Notes under the pieces: model-generated
What the model was told of the DNA's origin: nothing
The model's input: the letters and a program-made list of their open reading frames with translations, nothing else
The model's database searches: none
DNA from: Chloroflexota bacterium
GTDB lineage: Bacteria > Chloroflexota > Anaerolineae > Anaerolineales > DRMV01
Assembly (NCBI GenBank): GCA_011322445.1
Contig: DRMV01000036.1
Coordinates: 1 to 64,000, forward strand
Reading direction: 5' to 3'
Length of the DNA stretch: 64,000 bases
Shown here: positions 8,886 to 17,650 of the stretch, piece by piece
How positions within the stretch are numbered: the first letter of the stretch is position 1
How the letters are laid out: each line of letters begins with the position of its first letter
Program-made: the position numbers and the translations under genes

Positions 8886-9509
8886 ATGACAAACCAGCCG
8901 TTACCTTCCTTGCGGGATGAAATGCGCCGTATCCTTGCGGTTGCGGTTTCCCTTGCTAATTTACAAGATGAAGATTTTGCGGTGTTGCGCTCGATGGCCG
9001 ATGTTTGCCTGCTGTGGGCTGACGAAGTGGGGGCTGAAATTCGCGCAATTCTGGAATCTACTGAAAACACGCGCGTTTATGTCGATACCTATCTCAATGG
9101 TGACCCGGCAGGGTGGTATCGTGACCTGTTCCGCGCGCCCGACGTGCGCACGTTCTGGTTCCAGCAGATGAATCTTGCTGTGGAGCATGTGCGTAACGAT
9201 GTGCCCAATGAAGTGGTGGTAGGGCTGGCTCCCCGCTGGATCAACATTCTGGCGCAGCGGGCGCAAGAGCAACTGCCACCAGAACAGGCCCTCGCGTTCA
9301 CGCGTTCGATGCCGCGCATCTTTAGCGGTACGGTCACGGTAATGGTGGCAACCTACGAGATGGTGATGATGCGCACTTTCATGCAGGAGACGGGCTTTTC
9401 CCGCATTCTGGTTAAGCGTTTGCAGCAAAATACTTTGCGCACCTTTGCCGAGCAGATGCGAGAAGAGCAGCGCCGATGCAAGGAAGAAGGGGAAGCCTCA
9501 GGGGCGTAA
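8886..9509 (+). CDS. Protoglobin-like (globin-coupled-sensor type) protein
   Basis: 207 residues from the ATG at 8886, chosen because GAGAGG precedes it and the -10 box lies downstream of the longer alternative. The middle of the protein fits the protoglobin pattern: [17 protein letters not shown], then [42 protein letters not shown]. His101 in AVEHVRND is the candidate proximal haem ligand. Protoglobins bind O2, CO or NO and often act as sensors, but no output domain is fused here. Base composition is less GC-rich than its neighbours. The last 12 bp overlap the convergent pyrC gene. The family call is by pattern memory only. Confidence 0.6.
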   Translation: MTNQPLPSLRDEMRRILAVAVSLANLQDEDFAVLRSMADVCLLWADEVGAEIRAILESTENTRVYVDTYLNGDPAGWYRDLFRAPDVRTFWFQQMNLAVEHVRNDVPNEVVVGLAPRWINILAQRAQEQLPPEQALAFTRSMPRIFSGTVTVMVATYEMVMMRTFMQETGFSRILVKRLQQNTLRTFAEQMREEQRRCKEEGEASGA

Positions 9510-10553
9510 GGGTTTCCCCATGCCAGGCTTCGTCAGCACTTTGCCGTCGGTGTAAACGGTTTGCCCGCGCAGCACTACCCGCCGCACGCGCCCGCGAACG
9601 CGCATGCCGGCAAAGGGCGACCAGTCGGCGCGGGTTTGCCAGCCGCGCAGGGGGATTTCCCAGCGGGCGTTCTCGTCCACTTCCACCCAGGTTTCGGGCT
9701 GTGGGGGCAGGCCAAAGATGCGCCGCGGGTTGGTGTGCATCCGCGCGACGAGGTCGTCGAGGGTGAGGCGGCCTTCCTGCACCGCGGTCAGCAGCAAGGG
9801 GAGCGCGGTTTCCAGCCCGGGGAAGCCGGGGGGCGGCTGGGGGCTGTCTTTTTCGGCCAGGGTGTGGGGGGCGTGGTCGGTGGCGAAGCAGTCGATGACG
9901 TCCAGGTTGTCCCAGAGGGCTTGCTGGTCGGCGGGGGAAGCCAGCACCGGGCGCACTTCGCTGCGGCCGGGGCCGATGCGGGGGGCGTCGTCGGCGGTGA
10001 GGAAGAGGTGGTGAGGCGCCACTTCGCAGGTCACGGGCAGACCGCGGGCTTTGGCTGCGCGTATGAGCAGAATTTCTTCCCGGCGGGAAACATGGGCGAT
10101 GTGCACCGGCCGGTCGTAGAGCGCGGCGAAAAGGATGGCCGCGGCCAGGGTGTGCCGCTCGGCGTGGACGACCAGCGGCGCGGTGCGCGGCCATAAGCGG
10201 AAGTGGGCGTGCCACGCTGCGGTGTCGTCCAGCCGCAGCGTGCCGTAGGTCTGGTTGAGGTACATTTTCAGGCCCGCGGCGCGGCTTGCCAGGGGCGCGA
10301 TGGCTTCGGCGTTGGCCGCGGTGGCGCCGAAGTATTGGGCGTAATCGCAGCGGGCTTTGGTGCGGGCGGCGTTGAGGGCGGTTTCCAGCGCGGCGGCGTC
10401 GGTGATGGGGGGCTGGGTGTTGGGCATGGCGAGGATGGCGGTGAAGCCGCCAGCCAAAGCCGCGGCAGTTGCAGTGCTCCAATCTTCTTTGTGGTTTGCG
10501 CCGGGCTCACGGACATGGACATGGGGGTCAATCAGGCCGGGAAGGCGGAGCAT
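9498..10553 (-). CDS. pyrC: Dihydroorotase
   Basis: 351 residues. Metal site I is HVH in [12 protein letters not shown] (His11, His13). [11 protein letters not shown] carries the Lys expected to be carboxylated, and the later [15 protein letters not shown] and FATDHAPH motifs complete the binuclear zinc amidohydrolase site. It catalyses reversible cyclisation of carbamoyl-aspartate to dihydroorotate, step three of pyrimidine synthesis. It is a short form resembling the dihydroorotase domain of CAD. It is separated from pyrB (at 38 kb) and overlaps the protoglobin-like gene tail to tail. Confidence 0.9.
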   Translation of the reverse strand: MLRLPGLIDPHVHVREPGANHKEDWSTATAAALAGGFTAILAMPNTQPPITDAAALETALNAARTKARCDYAQYFGATAANAEAIAPLASRAAGLKMYLNQTYGTLRLDDTAAWHAHFRLWPRTAPLVVHAERHTLAAAILFAALYDRPVHIAHVSRREEILLIRAAKARGLPVTCEVAPHHLFLTADDAPRIGPGRSEVRPVLASPADQQALWDNLDVIDCFATDHAPHTLAEKDSPQPPPGFPGLETALPLLLTAVQEGRLTLDDLVARMHTNPRRIFGLPPQPETWVEVDENARWEIPLRGWQTRADWSPFAGMRVRGRVRRVVLRGQTVYTDGKVLTKPGMGKPLRP

Positions 10554-10572
10554 GAGAAACCTCGCGCAGTCG

Positions 10573-10612
10573 CATAGTCGGGTAGTCGGATAGTCGCATT
10601 GTCGGACGGTCG
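10573..10612. repeat. Imperfect tandem repeat of TAGTCGG
   Basis: Six or so degenerate copies of an 8-9-bp word (catagtcgggtagtcggatag and so on) just upstream of pyrC. Related tagtcgg/gtcaggtag words occur at 24510-24550 and 34355-34428. Confidence 0.7.
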
Positions 10613-10659
10613 TCCCGTCGGGAGCAAGGCGGGCGTGCTTTTTGGGTACCCCGCGGAAT

Positions 10660-10686
10660 TTGCGGTGTGCCTTATCGTATTATAAT
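10660..10686 (+). promoter_or_regulatory. Promoter of pyrimidine-nucleoside phosphorylase
   Basis: TATAAT at 10681-10686 with a weak ttgcgg 15 bp upstream. It lies about 38 bp before the ATG. Confidence 0.5.
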
Positions 10687-10724
10687 AGATTGCCGTAAGG
10701 CGATTTTTTTACAAGGAGTTGGCC

Positions 10725-12032
10725 ATGCGAGCCGTGGATATCATCATCAAGAAGCGCGACCGGCAAGAATTGACGACCGAGGAAATCAAGTTCTTCATCA
10801 AGGGCTACACTCGCGGCGAGATTCCCGATTACCAGGCCGCGGCGTGGGCGATGGCGGTGTTGCTCAACGGGATGACGCCGCGGGAAACCACCGACCTGAC
10901 CCTCGCGATGGCGCATTCCGGCGATGTGCTTGACCTTTCGGGGGTGGTGTCTATTGCTCTTGACAAGCACTCTACCGGCGGCGTGGGCGACAAGACCACC
11001 CTTGTCGTGCTGCCGATGGTGGTGGCAGCAGGCATCCCCGTGGGGAAGATGTCGGGGCGTGGGCTGGGATTCAGCGGCGGTACGCTGGACAAGATGGAAT
11101 CCATCCCCGGCTATCGCACCGACCTGACCACCGAAGAGTTTCTGCAGCAATTGCGCGAAGTGGGCATTGTGCTGACCGGCCAATCGGCTGACCTGGCTCC
11201 TGCCGATGGCAAACTTTATGCCCTGCGCGATGTCACCGGCACCGTGCCTTCCATTCCGCTGATTGCCTCGTCCATCATGAGCAAGAAACTCGCCGCCGGG
11301 GCGCAGGGTATTGTGTTGGATGTGAAAGTAGGCAATGGGGCGTTCATGCAGACCCTCGAGGACGCCCGCGCCCTGGCCGAGTTGATGGTGGAAATTGCCG
11401 ACCGCGCCGGGCGGCGGGCCATTGCCTTGCTTTCCGACATGAACCAGCCGCTGGGCTACGCGGTGGGCAATGCGCTGGAAGTGCAGGAAGCCATCGAAAC
11501 CCTGCACGACGGCGGCCCGGCCGATTTCCGTGAACACTGCTTCATGGTGGCGGCGCATATGCTGGTGCTGGGCGGGAAGGCGAAAAACGAGGCCGAGGGG
11601 CGCGCCCTTGCTGCCCGCACCCTGGCCGACGGCAGCGCATGGGAAGCCTTCCGCAAACTGGTGCAGGCCCAGGGCGGGGACGTGGCATATATCGACGATC
11701 CCAGCCGTTTGCCTTCTGCCCCGCTTCAGGAAACTGTACCGGCGCCGCAAAGTGGTTATCTGGCCGAGATCCACGCCCGCACGGTGGGCGAGACCGCCGT
11801 AGTTTTGGGCGCGGGGCGGGAAAAGAAGGGCGACCCCATCGACCACGCAGTGGGCATCATGGTCCACAAGAAGGTGGGCGAAGCGGTGGAAGCCGGCGAA
11901 CCGGTGTTCACTATCCACGCCAACGATGAGGCCAAACTGGCCGAGGCGCGGGAACGGCTGCTGAGGGCACTGAAAATCAGCAGCGAACCGGTGGCGCCAC
12001 TGCCGCATTTTTACGGTGTGATTGGTGAGTAA
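10725..12032 (+). CDS. pdp: Pyrimidine-nucleoside (thymidine) phosphorylase
   Basis: 435 residues. The glycosyltransferase-family-3 fold is shown by [16 protein letters not shown], the phosphate-binding [14 protein letters not shown] (about residues 82-95), [21 protein letters not shown], and a C-terminal PYNP domain with [14 protein letters not shown]. It phosphorolyses uridine/thymidine to base plus (deoxy)ribose-1-phosphate in pyrimidine salvage, which fits the divergent pyrC. The ATG at 10725 is chosen because AAGGAG lies 6 bp before it; an in-frame TTG at 10719 touches that site. Confidence 0.93.
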   Translation: MRAVDIIIKKRDRQELTTEEIKFFIKGYTRGEIPDYQAAAWAMAVLLNGMTPRETTDLTLAMAHSGDVLDLSGVVSIALDKHSTGGVGDKTTLVVLPMVVAAGIPVGKMSGRGLGFSGGTLDKMESIPGYRTDLTTEEFLQQLREVGIVLTGQSADLAPADGKLYALRDVTGTVPSIPLIASSIMSKKLAAGAQGIVLDVKVGNGAFMQTLEDARALAELMVEIADRAGRRAIALLSDMNQPLGYAVGNALEVQEAIETLHDGGPADFREHCFMVAAHMLVLGGKAKNEAEGRALAARTLADGSAWEAFRKLVQAQGGDVAYIDDPSRLPSAPLQETVPAPQSGYLAEIHARTVGETAVVLGAGREKKGDPIDHAVGIMVHKKVGEAVEAGEPVFTIHANDEAKLAEARERLLRALKISSEPVAPLPHFYGVIGE

Positions 12033-12262
12033 GTGTATCTATTCAGCCCGGGCAAAGCGAAACCGCAGATTACGCAGATTACGCAGATTACGCAGAAAAA
12101 ATCCACCGATTGACACAGATTTGCACAGATTGGCAAAAATCCAGAGGGCACCGAAACGCCATAGAAAATCCAGAAACCCCCTTTGTGGCTTTGCTTCCCG
12201 TGCGCCTTCGTGTTAATTCTGGCGCTCTTTGCGTTGGTTTTCAGGCGTGCAGGCACCATTTT
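12033..12262. repeat. Intergenic CGCAGATT-type repeat element
   Basis: Three direct copies of gattacgca at about 12067-12093, then accgattgacacagatttgcacagattgg, then ccttcgtgttaattctggcgctctttgcg. The same words occur in inverted order at 41391-41560, and the gcagatt part recurs at 36603-36664. No ORF or RNA gene was recognised in this spacer. Confidence 0.65.
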
Positions 12263-12285
12263 CAAAAGTCTGAGCGGTGATGAAT

Positions 12286-12326
12286 AAGTTACAGGGCTGG
12301 CCAAACATGCGCCAGCCCTGTAACTT
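12286..12326. terminator. Bidirectional hairpin between convergent pdp and degV
   Basis: Perfect 15-bp inverted repeat aagttacagggctgg / ccagccctgtaactt with an 11-nt loop. It lies between two genes that converge, where a shared terminator is expected. There is no long T-run on either side. Confidence 0.7.
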
Positions 12327-12371
12327 TGGATGGATGGAGGGGTATCGCCCCGAATTATACCCGATGCTGCT

Positions 12372-13223
12372 TCACAGCCCGGCGACGTACACCACCCCGA
12401 TGCCGTTGGGGCCAACGTGGGTGCCGATGACCGGGCTGACCGTACCAAAGAGAGATTCGTCGGGCGAGAGGCGTTCTTCTAACTGCGCCTGCACTTGTCG
12501 GGCTTCTTCGACCGCGCCGGTGTGCAGTGTGGCCAGCCGCACAGGGCGGGTGTTGCCCACGCGTTCCACGACGATGTCGGTCATTCTTTGGATGACTTTC
12601 CGTCGTGTGCGCACTTTTTCCAGCGGTTCGACCCGTCCGCCACGCACTTCCAGAATGGGCTTGATGCGCAACACTGTGCCGAACCAGCGGCTTGCGCCGC
12701 CGATGCGCCCGCCACGGTGCAGGAATTCCAGCGTGGGCACCATCAGCACAAAGCCGCTATGGTCACGCGCCCGCTCGGCGATGGCTTTGCACTCTTCCAG
12801 CGAGGCGCCATCGGCCGCGGCCCGCGCCGCCAGCAGCGCGTGGAAGCCGGTTTCCATGCCGGTGGAAAGGGAATCGACCAGGGCGATGTTGTCAGCGCCC
12901 AGCATTTCTTTGGCGTGGGCGGCCGAGGCCAATGTGCCCGACATTTTGGAGGAAATCACCACGGTGAGGATGTCGTAACCGGCTTCCAGCAGGGGCTCGA
13001 AGGTATTGACGAAATCTTTGGCCGAGGGCTGGGAACTGGTGGGCAGCGTTTTGGAGGTACCCAGCCGCTCATAGAAGGCTTCGGGGGTGATGTCTACGCC
13101 GTCGCGGTACGATTGGCCGTCCCAGACGACTTGCAACGGCACGACGTGGATGTGGTACTTTTCCTGTAAATCTTTGGGAAGGGAAGCGGTGCTGTCGGTA
13201 ACAACAGCGACGGGTTTGCTCAT
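12372..13223 (-). CDS. DegV family fatty-acid-binding protein (copy 1)
   Basis: 283 residues. DegV/FakB hallmarks are VVTDSTASLPKDL at the N-terminus, GVDITPEAFYERL, the TSSQPS fatty-acid headgroup loop, ISSKMSGT, and EFLHRGGRIGGASRWFGT. FakB proteins bind a free fatty acid and hand it to the kinase FakA for phosphorylation before phospholipid synthesis; no fakA is in the window. It lies 20 bp downstream of a paralogue, so the two are probably one operon with different lipid preferences. The ribosome site is GAGGT. Confidence 0.9.
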   Translation of the reverse strand: MSKPVAVVTDSTASLPKDLQEKYHIHVVPLQVVWDGQSYRDGVDITPEAFYERLGTSKTLPTSSQPSAKDFVNTFEPLLEAGYDILTVVISSKMSGTLASAAHAKEMLGADNIALVDSLSTGMETGFHALLAARAAADGASLEECKAIAERARDHSGFVLMVPTLEFLHRGGRIGGASRWFGTVLRIKPILEVRGGRVEPLEKVRTRRKVIQRMTDIVVERVGNTRPVRLATLHTGAVEEARQVQAQLEERLSPDESLFGTVSPVIGTHVGPNGIGVVYVAGL

Positions 13224-13243
13224 GGGAATACCTCGGGAAAGGG

Positions 13244-14098
13244 TTACATGCCGGCCATATAGGCCAGGGCAACGGTGCCGGGGCCGACATGCGTGCCGAC
13301 CACCGGGCTGACGTCGGAGACCAGGGCTTCCTCAGGGTGCAGCTGGGCGGAAGCCTGCGCCAGCAGCCAGCGGGCGTCGTCTTCGGCGTTGGCGTGCAGC
13401 GCGGCCAGGCGGATGGGATGGCCGCCTTGTTGCGCGCGTTCCACGGTGATTTCCACCAAACGCGCCAGGGCTTTGCGGCGGGTGCGGATTTTTTCCAGCG
13501 GCTGCACCAGGCCGTCGCGAACTTCCAGAAGGGGTTTGATGCGCAGCGCGGTGCCAAACCAGCGGCTTGCCCCGCCGATGCGCCCGCCACGGTGCAGGAA
13601 TTCCAGGGTGTTGACGGTGAGCACCACGCCGGTGTGCTGCTGGGCCTGCTCGGCAACGGCTTTGCATTCGGCGAGGGATGCTCCCTGTTCGGCGGCTCGC
13701 GCCGCGGCCAGCACGTGGAAGCCCAGTTCCATCGCCGTGGTGTGTGAGTCGACGACCTCGACTTCGCCGTTGGCGATGGCCTGGCGCGCTTGCATGGCGG
13801 CCTGGTAAGTGCCGGAAAGTTTGGAGGAAATGACCACGGCCAGGACATCGTAGCCGCTTTCTACCAGTTCGCTGAAGATTTGCACGAAAGACATGACCGC
13901 AGGCTGTGTGCTTTGAGGCAGGATCTTGGCGGTCGCCAGGCGCTGGTAGAACTCGGTAGGGGTAATGTCCACGCCGTCTTGAAAGGATTCGTCGCCCCAA
14001 ATCAAGATCTGGGGGGCAACGCGAATGTGGTGGCGTTCCAGCAGGTCTTTGGGGATGTAAGCGGTGCTATCTGTGACCAGTGCGACAGGGCGGGGCAT
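13244..14098 (-). CDS. DegV family fatty-acid-binding protein (copy 2)
   Basis: 284 residues from the ATG at 14098, chosen because GGAGG lies 7-8 bp upstream. A GTG five codons earlier would overlap that site. The motif set matches copy 1: LVTDSTAYIPKDLL, GVDITPTEFYQRL, PQSTQP, ISSKLSGT, EFLHRGGRIGGASRWFGT. The central block is nearly identical between the two, while the N-terminal lid and the residues around the acyl pocket differ. First gene of the pair. Confidence 0.9.
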   Translation of the reverse strand: MPRPVALVTDSTAYIPKDLLERHHIRVAPQILIWGDESFQDGVDITPTEFYQRLATAKILPQSTQPAVMSFVQIFSELVESGYDVLAVVISSKLSGTYQAAMQARQAIANGEVEVVDSHTTAMELGFHVLAAARAAEQGASLAECKAVAEQAQQHTGVVLTVNTLEFLHRGGRIGGASRWFGTALRIKPLLEVRDGLVQPLEKIRTRRKALARLVEITVERAQQGGHPIRLAALHANAEDDARWLLAQASAQLHPEEALVSDVSPVVGTHVGPGTVALAYMAGM

Positions 14099-14235
14099 AA
14101 GGCGTTCCTCCACAAGAAGGCTGTAAACAGAAACCCCTTGACAGGGGGAAAGTTGCGCTGTGCAGGGGGTGGAATGGGGTATTTGCAGGTATAATAGAAG
14201 CGCATGAGGGGCCCTTTTTCAGGAGATGAAACCCG

Positions 14236-14868
14236 ATGCCTCAAGCATGGATTACCCCCAACCTGGCTTACCTGTTGCTGATGAGCGGCACGGTGGTGTT
14301 GATTTTGGCCCTCATCACGCCCGGCACGGGGATGTTGGAGCTCAGTGCGCTCTTTTTGCTGCTGGCAGCGGGCTATACGGCCACGCAGTTGGCGGTCAAT
14401 GCCTGGGCGGTGGCCGTTTGGATTGTGGGCATCGTTTTCTTCGGGCTTTCGCTGCGACGCGGCCGGCGCGAGGGGGTGTGGCTGGCGCTGGCACTGCTGG
14501 CGATGATGGTGGGGTCGGTGTTCATTTTCCGCACGCCTGATGGCGGCAGCGCGGTTTCTCCCTGGCTGGCGGTGACGGTCTCGTTGCTGGTGGGGGGCTC
14601 AGGTTGGTTGGTTGCCCGCAAGGTGTTGGAAGCCGAAACCCGCCCGCCGGTGCATGATCTGGAACGCTTGATTGGTCAAGTGGGGGAAGCCCGCACCGAC
14701 ATCGCGCCGGAGGGTTCGGTGTACCTCGATGGGGAAATGTGGACGGCGCGCAGTGAGCAGCCGATTCCTGCGGGCACGCGGGTTCGCGTGCTTTCCCGAG
14801 AAGGGTTGATTTTAGAGGTCGAGCCGTGGCATGAAGAAAACCCCTTGGGTAAAGAGTGCGGCACCTGA
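14236..14868 (+). CDS. NfeD-like membrane protein
   Basis: 210 residues. Four predicted hydrophobic segments (about 8-27, 32-50, 53-70, 77-95), a fifth at about 103-122, then a soluble C-terminal OB-fold with GQVGEARTDIAPEGSVYLDGEMW and RVRVLSREGLILEV, the NfeD hallmark. NfeD proteins partner with SPFH/stomatin proteins encoded next to them, and one follows 69 bp downstream. This copy lacks the N-terminal ClpP-like protease domain. AGGAG precedes the ATG. Confidence 0.88.
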   Translation: MPQAWITPNLAYLLLMSGTVVLILALITPGTGMLELSALFLLLAAGYTATQLAVNAWAVAVWIVGIVFFGLSLRRGRREGVWLALALLAMMVGSVFIFRTPDGGSAVSPWLAVTVSLLVGGSGWLVARKVLEAETRPPVHDLERLIGQVGEARTDIAPEGSVYLDGEMWTARSEQPIPAGTRVRVLSREGLILEVEPWHEENPLGKECGT

Positions 14869-14937
14869 GAGAGGTGCCCGAAGCCACGGCAATGAAGTGT
14901 TCGTTTCCTGCTTGTTTTGTTCAAAAGGAGGTGTGCT

Positions 14938-15894
14938 ATGTTCTATCTTCCCGTAATGGCTGGGGACACGGCCGTAGGTTTCACCCTTTTGTGCTTTGTG
15001 GGCGTGGTGCTCCTGTTCTTGTTTTGGCTGGTCACCAGCGCCATCAAAATTGTGCCCGAATACAAGCGGCTGGTGGTCTTCCGCCTGGGGCGGGTGGTCG
15101 GCGCTAAAGGCCCGGGCCTTGTGCTGCTGATTCCCTTCGTCGATCGCGGCGTGTGGGTTGACCTGCGCGAACAGGTGCGGGAAATCCCCCATCAGACGTG
15201 CATTACCAAAGACAACGCGGCCATCGCGGTGGACTTCATCTGGTACTACAAAGTGCTGGACGCCGAGCAGAGCGTGATTCAGGTGGGTAACTTTGAGGCC
15301 GCCGCCCAGGGCATGGCGACCACCACGCTGCGCGCCGTCATCGGCGGCATTTTGTTAGACGATGTGCTTTCCGAGCGGGAACACATCAACAACATGCTGC
15401 GCGCCCGCCTGGACGAGGTGACCGAGCGCTGGGGCGTGAAGGTCACGAATGTGGAAATCCGCGAGATCGTGCCGCCCAAGAAGATTCAGGAAGCCATGGA
15501 CCGCCAGATGTCGGCCGAGCGCGAGCGCCGCGCCGTGGTGACGGAATCGCAGGGCAAGCGGGAAGCCGCCATCAACGTCGCCGAAGGTGAGAAGCAGGCT
15601 GCCATTCTGCGGGCGGAAGGCGAGAAGCAGTCGGCCATCCTCAAGGCCGAGGGCGAGAAGCAGGCCCAACTGTTGCGGGCGGAAGGCTTTGCCGCGGCCC
15701 TGAAGCGCATTTACAGCGTGGCGCAGGAAGTCGACCCCAAGACCATGACGCTGCAATACTTCGAGACCCTCAAGAGCATGGGCTCCAGCCCCTCCACTAA
15801 GTTCATCTTCCCGATGGAATTCACCGGTCTGATGAGCGATTTCATGAGGTTGCGGCAAGAGGGTGAAGCGAGCGAGCAGCGCAAGCAAGAGTAA
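14938..15894 (+). CDS. SPFH/Band 7 (stomatin-like) membrane scaffold protein
   Basis: 318 residues from the ATG at 14938, behind a perfect AAGGAGGTG. An upstream in-frame TTG would overlap that site. One N-terminal membrane helix (about 8-32) precedes the SPFH domain (YKRLVVFRLGRVVGAKGPGL, then ITKDNAAIAVDF), followed by a long Ala/Glu coiled coil. Three tandem copies of EGEKQAAILRA lie at about residues 214-248. Such proteins form large oligomers at the membrane and organise proteases and transporters. Operon with NfeD and the overlapping GNAT gene. Confidence 0.92.
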   Translation: MFYLPVMAGDTAVGFTLLCFVGVVLLFLFWLVTSAIKIVPEYKRLVVFRLGRVVGAKGPGLVLLIPFVDRGVWVDLREQVREIPHQTCITKDNAAIAVDFIWYYKVLDAEQSVIQVGNFEAAAQGMATTTLRAVIGGILLDDVLSEREHINNMLRARLDEVTERWGVKVTNVEIREIVPPKKIQEAMDRQMSAERERRAVVTESQGKREAAINVAEGEKQAAILRAEGEKQSAILKAEGEKQAQLLRAEGFAAALKRIYSVAQEVDPKTMTLQYFETLKSMGSSPSTKFIFPMEFTGLMSDFMRLRQEGEASEQRKQE

Positions 15895-16354
15895 TCTGTT
15901 GGCCGACCTGCTGCCGCCGCCTTACCGGCTGGAAGTTGCTACGTGGCGCGACCTGGGGGCGCTCCAGCGGCTGGAAAAGGTGTGCTTTCCCACCGATGCC
16001 TGGCCGCTGGTGGAACTGCTGGGCGTGCTGATGTGGCCCGGCGTGGTGCGCTACAAGGTGACGGACGGGGAAGGCGAGATGGTCGGCTTTGCCGCCGGGC
16101 AGGAAATCGAAGGCGCCGGATGGATTGTGACGATTGCCGTCCATCCGGCGCATCGGCGGCGCGGCCTGGGGCGGGTGCTGCTGGAAGCCTGCGAAGCGTC
16201 CCTGCCCCAGCCCGTGCTGCGCCTCGCGGTGCGGGCTTCCAACCGCCCCGCACAAACCCTCTACCGCTTGGCGGGCTATCAGATCGTCAACCGCTGGCCG
16301 CGGTATTACGTCGACGGGGAAGATGCGCTGATTATGGAAAAACAACGGGGGTGA
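15863..16354 (+). CDS. GNAT N-acetyltransferase, RimI-like
   Basis: 163 residues from a GTG that overlaps the SPFH gene by 32 bp, suggesting translational coupling; a TTG at 15899 is the alternative start. The acetyl-CoA loop is IAVHPAHRRRGLGRVLLEAC (about residues 89-108), followed by RLAVRASNRPAQTLYRLAGYQI, the usual C-terminal GNAT pattern of ribosomal-protein-alanine acetyltransferases. The actual substrate is unknown. The stop lies 5 bp from the convergent folP stop. Confidence 0.8.
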   Translation: MKRASSASKSNLLADLLPPPYRLEVATWRDLGALQRLEKVCFPTDAWPLVELLGVLMWPGVVRYKVTDGEGEMVGFAAGQEIEGAGWIVTIAVHPAHRRRGLGRVLLEACEASLPQPVLRLAVRASNRPAQTLYRLAGYQIVNRWPRYYVDGEDALIMEKQRG

Positions 16355-16359
16355 GATGT

Positions 16360-17235
16360 TCAGGCAGCATCCGCCGGGGGGCGTTTGCCTAAAATCGCGT
16401 CGGTCATGCGCGCCACCTGCACCATGAAGGCCACATCGTGCACGCGCACAATGTCGGCCCCGCGGACAATGCCCACTGCCACCGCCGCGGCAGTGCCCGC
16501 GAGGCGCTCTTCCGGCGGCAGGTTCAGCGTGTAGCCGATGAACGACTTGCGCGACACGCCCAACAGCAGGGGGAAGCCGAGGGCGCGAATCTCATCCAGG
16601 CGGTTCACCAGTTCTAAATTTTGTTCCACCGTCTTGCCGAAGCCGATACCGGGGTCGAGGATGATGCGCTCGTCGGGAATGCCCGCCTGCCGCGCCAAGG
16701 CCACGCTTTCCAGCAGTTCGGCCTTCACCTCGGCGAGCAAATCGGTGTAAGCCACGCCCACATAACGCCCGCCGAGGTGTTCCCGCACTTCGGCGTTTTG
16801 CGGCGTGCTGCGGTTGTGCATCAGCACCGCCCACGCGTCGTGGCGGGCAATCACTTCGGCCATGTGGGGGTCGGCGCGCAGCCCCCAGACGTCGTTGACC
16901 ATGCCCGCGCCGGCTTCCAGCGCGGCCTCGGCCACCGTGGCTTTGTAAGTATCTACCGAAATCAGCACGTTGGGGAACTCGGCGGCCAGCGCCCGCACCA
17001 CGGGCACCACACGGGCGGCTTCCTCTTCGGCGGAAACCGGCTGCGCGCCCGGGCGGGTGCTTTCCCCGCCGACGTCCAGAATGTCCGCGCCCGCGGCGAC
17101 GAACTCGCGTGCTTGAGCGAGGGCGGCCTGCACCGCGTCGCCGCGCGCTAACAGGCCGTCGCCCGAAAAACTGTCGGGGGTGACGTTGAGGATGCCCATG
17201 ATGCAGGTGCGGGTTTGGCAGGGGAAGGGGGGCAT
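16360..17235 (-). CDS. folP: Dihydropteroate synthase
   Basis: 291 residues. The TIM-barrel motifs are complete: IMGILNVTPDSFSGDG (about 12-27), DVGGESTRPGA, ISVDTYKATVAEAAL, MVNDVWG, DPGIGFGKTVEQNLEL, GVSRKSFIG and VRVHDV. It condenses p-aminobenzoate with dihydropterin pyrophosphate in folate synthesis. No other folate genes are adjacent. The start sits inside GC-rich sequence and no strong ribosome site was seen; the next conserved Met (residue 13) could be an alternative. Confidence 0.93.
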   Translation of the reverse strand: MPPFPCQTRTCIMGILNVTPDSFSGDGLLARGDAVQAALAQAREFVAAGADILDVGGESTRPGAQPVSAEEEAARVVPVVRALAAEFPNVLISVDTYKATVAEAALEAGAGMVNDVWGLRADPHMAEVIARHDAWAVLMHNRSTPQNAEVREHLGGRYVGVAYTDLLAEVKAELLESVALARQAGIPDERIILDPGIGFGKTVEQNLELVNRLDEIRALGFPLLLGVSRKSFIGYTLNLPPEERLAGTAAAVAVGIVRGADIVRVHDVAFMVQVARMTDAILGKRPPADAA

Positions 17236-17378
17236 GGGGAGGCTCCGGGTTTCGGGATGCGGGATGTGGGGTTCGTTACATGGTCGGCTGGTTGCCGGGT
17301 TGCCTGGTGCATTCTCAAGCAGAATTTTGGGAATTCAGAAGAGGCAATTAGACTCTATCCGGGAAATATCGTCGTGAT

Positions 17379-17463
17379 GTCATTGCGAGCCCCGAAGGGG
17401 CGAAGCAATCTCCGCCCCTCCGCAGGGGGGATTGCTTCGGGCGCAAAGCACCCTCGCAATGAC
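17379..17463. repeat. CATTGCGAG inverted-repeat element
   Basis: Perfect 11-bp terminal inverted repeats gtcattgcgag / ctcgcaatgac enclose a second perfect 10-bp pair, cgaagcaatc / gattgcttcg. This type of dispersed palindromic unit is familiar from many bacterial genomes. It carries no ORF, so if mobile it is non-autonomous. Confidence 0.8.
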
Positions 17464-17571
17464 ACAAATCAGCGTGCTTTGTGCACCAACACTGAAGCGG
17501 GAGGCCCCGCGGAATGCCATTCCGCACTACGGCTCGCCAAATTTAACTCGACCCGCCTTCGGTGGGGAACG

Positions 17572-17592
17572 CTGGGGGGCTATGCCCCCCAG
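17572..17592 (-). terminator. Strong hairpin 3' of the KAP/FGE gene
   Basis: ctggggggc tat gccccccag, a 9-bp GC stem with a 3-nt loop, 59 bp after the stop codon. It could be a terminator, but there is no T-run. A hairpin in this position is also a known feature downstream of diversity-generating-retroelement variable regions. Confidence 0.45.
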
Positions 17593-17650
17593 ACCGTTCG
17601 GCTGAGCTCACGGCGAAGCCCCCCAATTCAGAGTTTCAGAGTACAGAGTT

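Larger units (their letters stand above)
17236..17650. other. 415-bp spacer made of nested inverted repeats
   Basis: No gene was recognised. From left to right it contains mixed low-complexity DNA, a TIR-bounded repeat (17379-17463), a near-palindrome gcggaatgccattccgc (about 17511-17527), a 9-bp stem/3-nt loop at 17572-17592, and cagagttt repeats at 17625-17668. It lies immediately 3' of the KAP/FGE gene. Confidence 0.6.
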
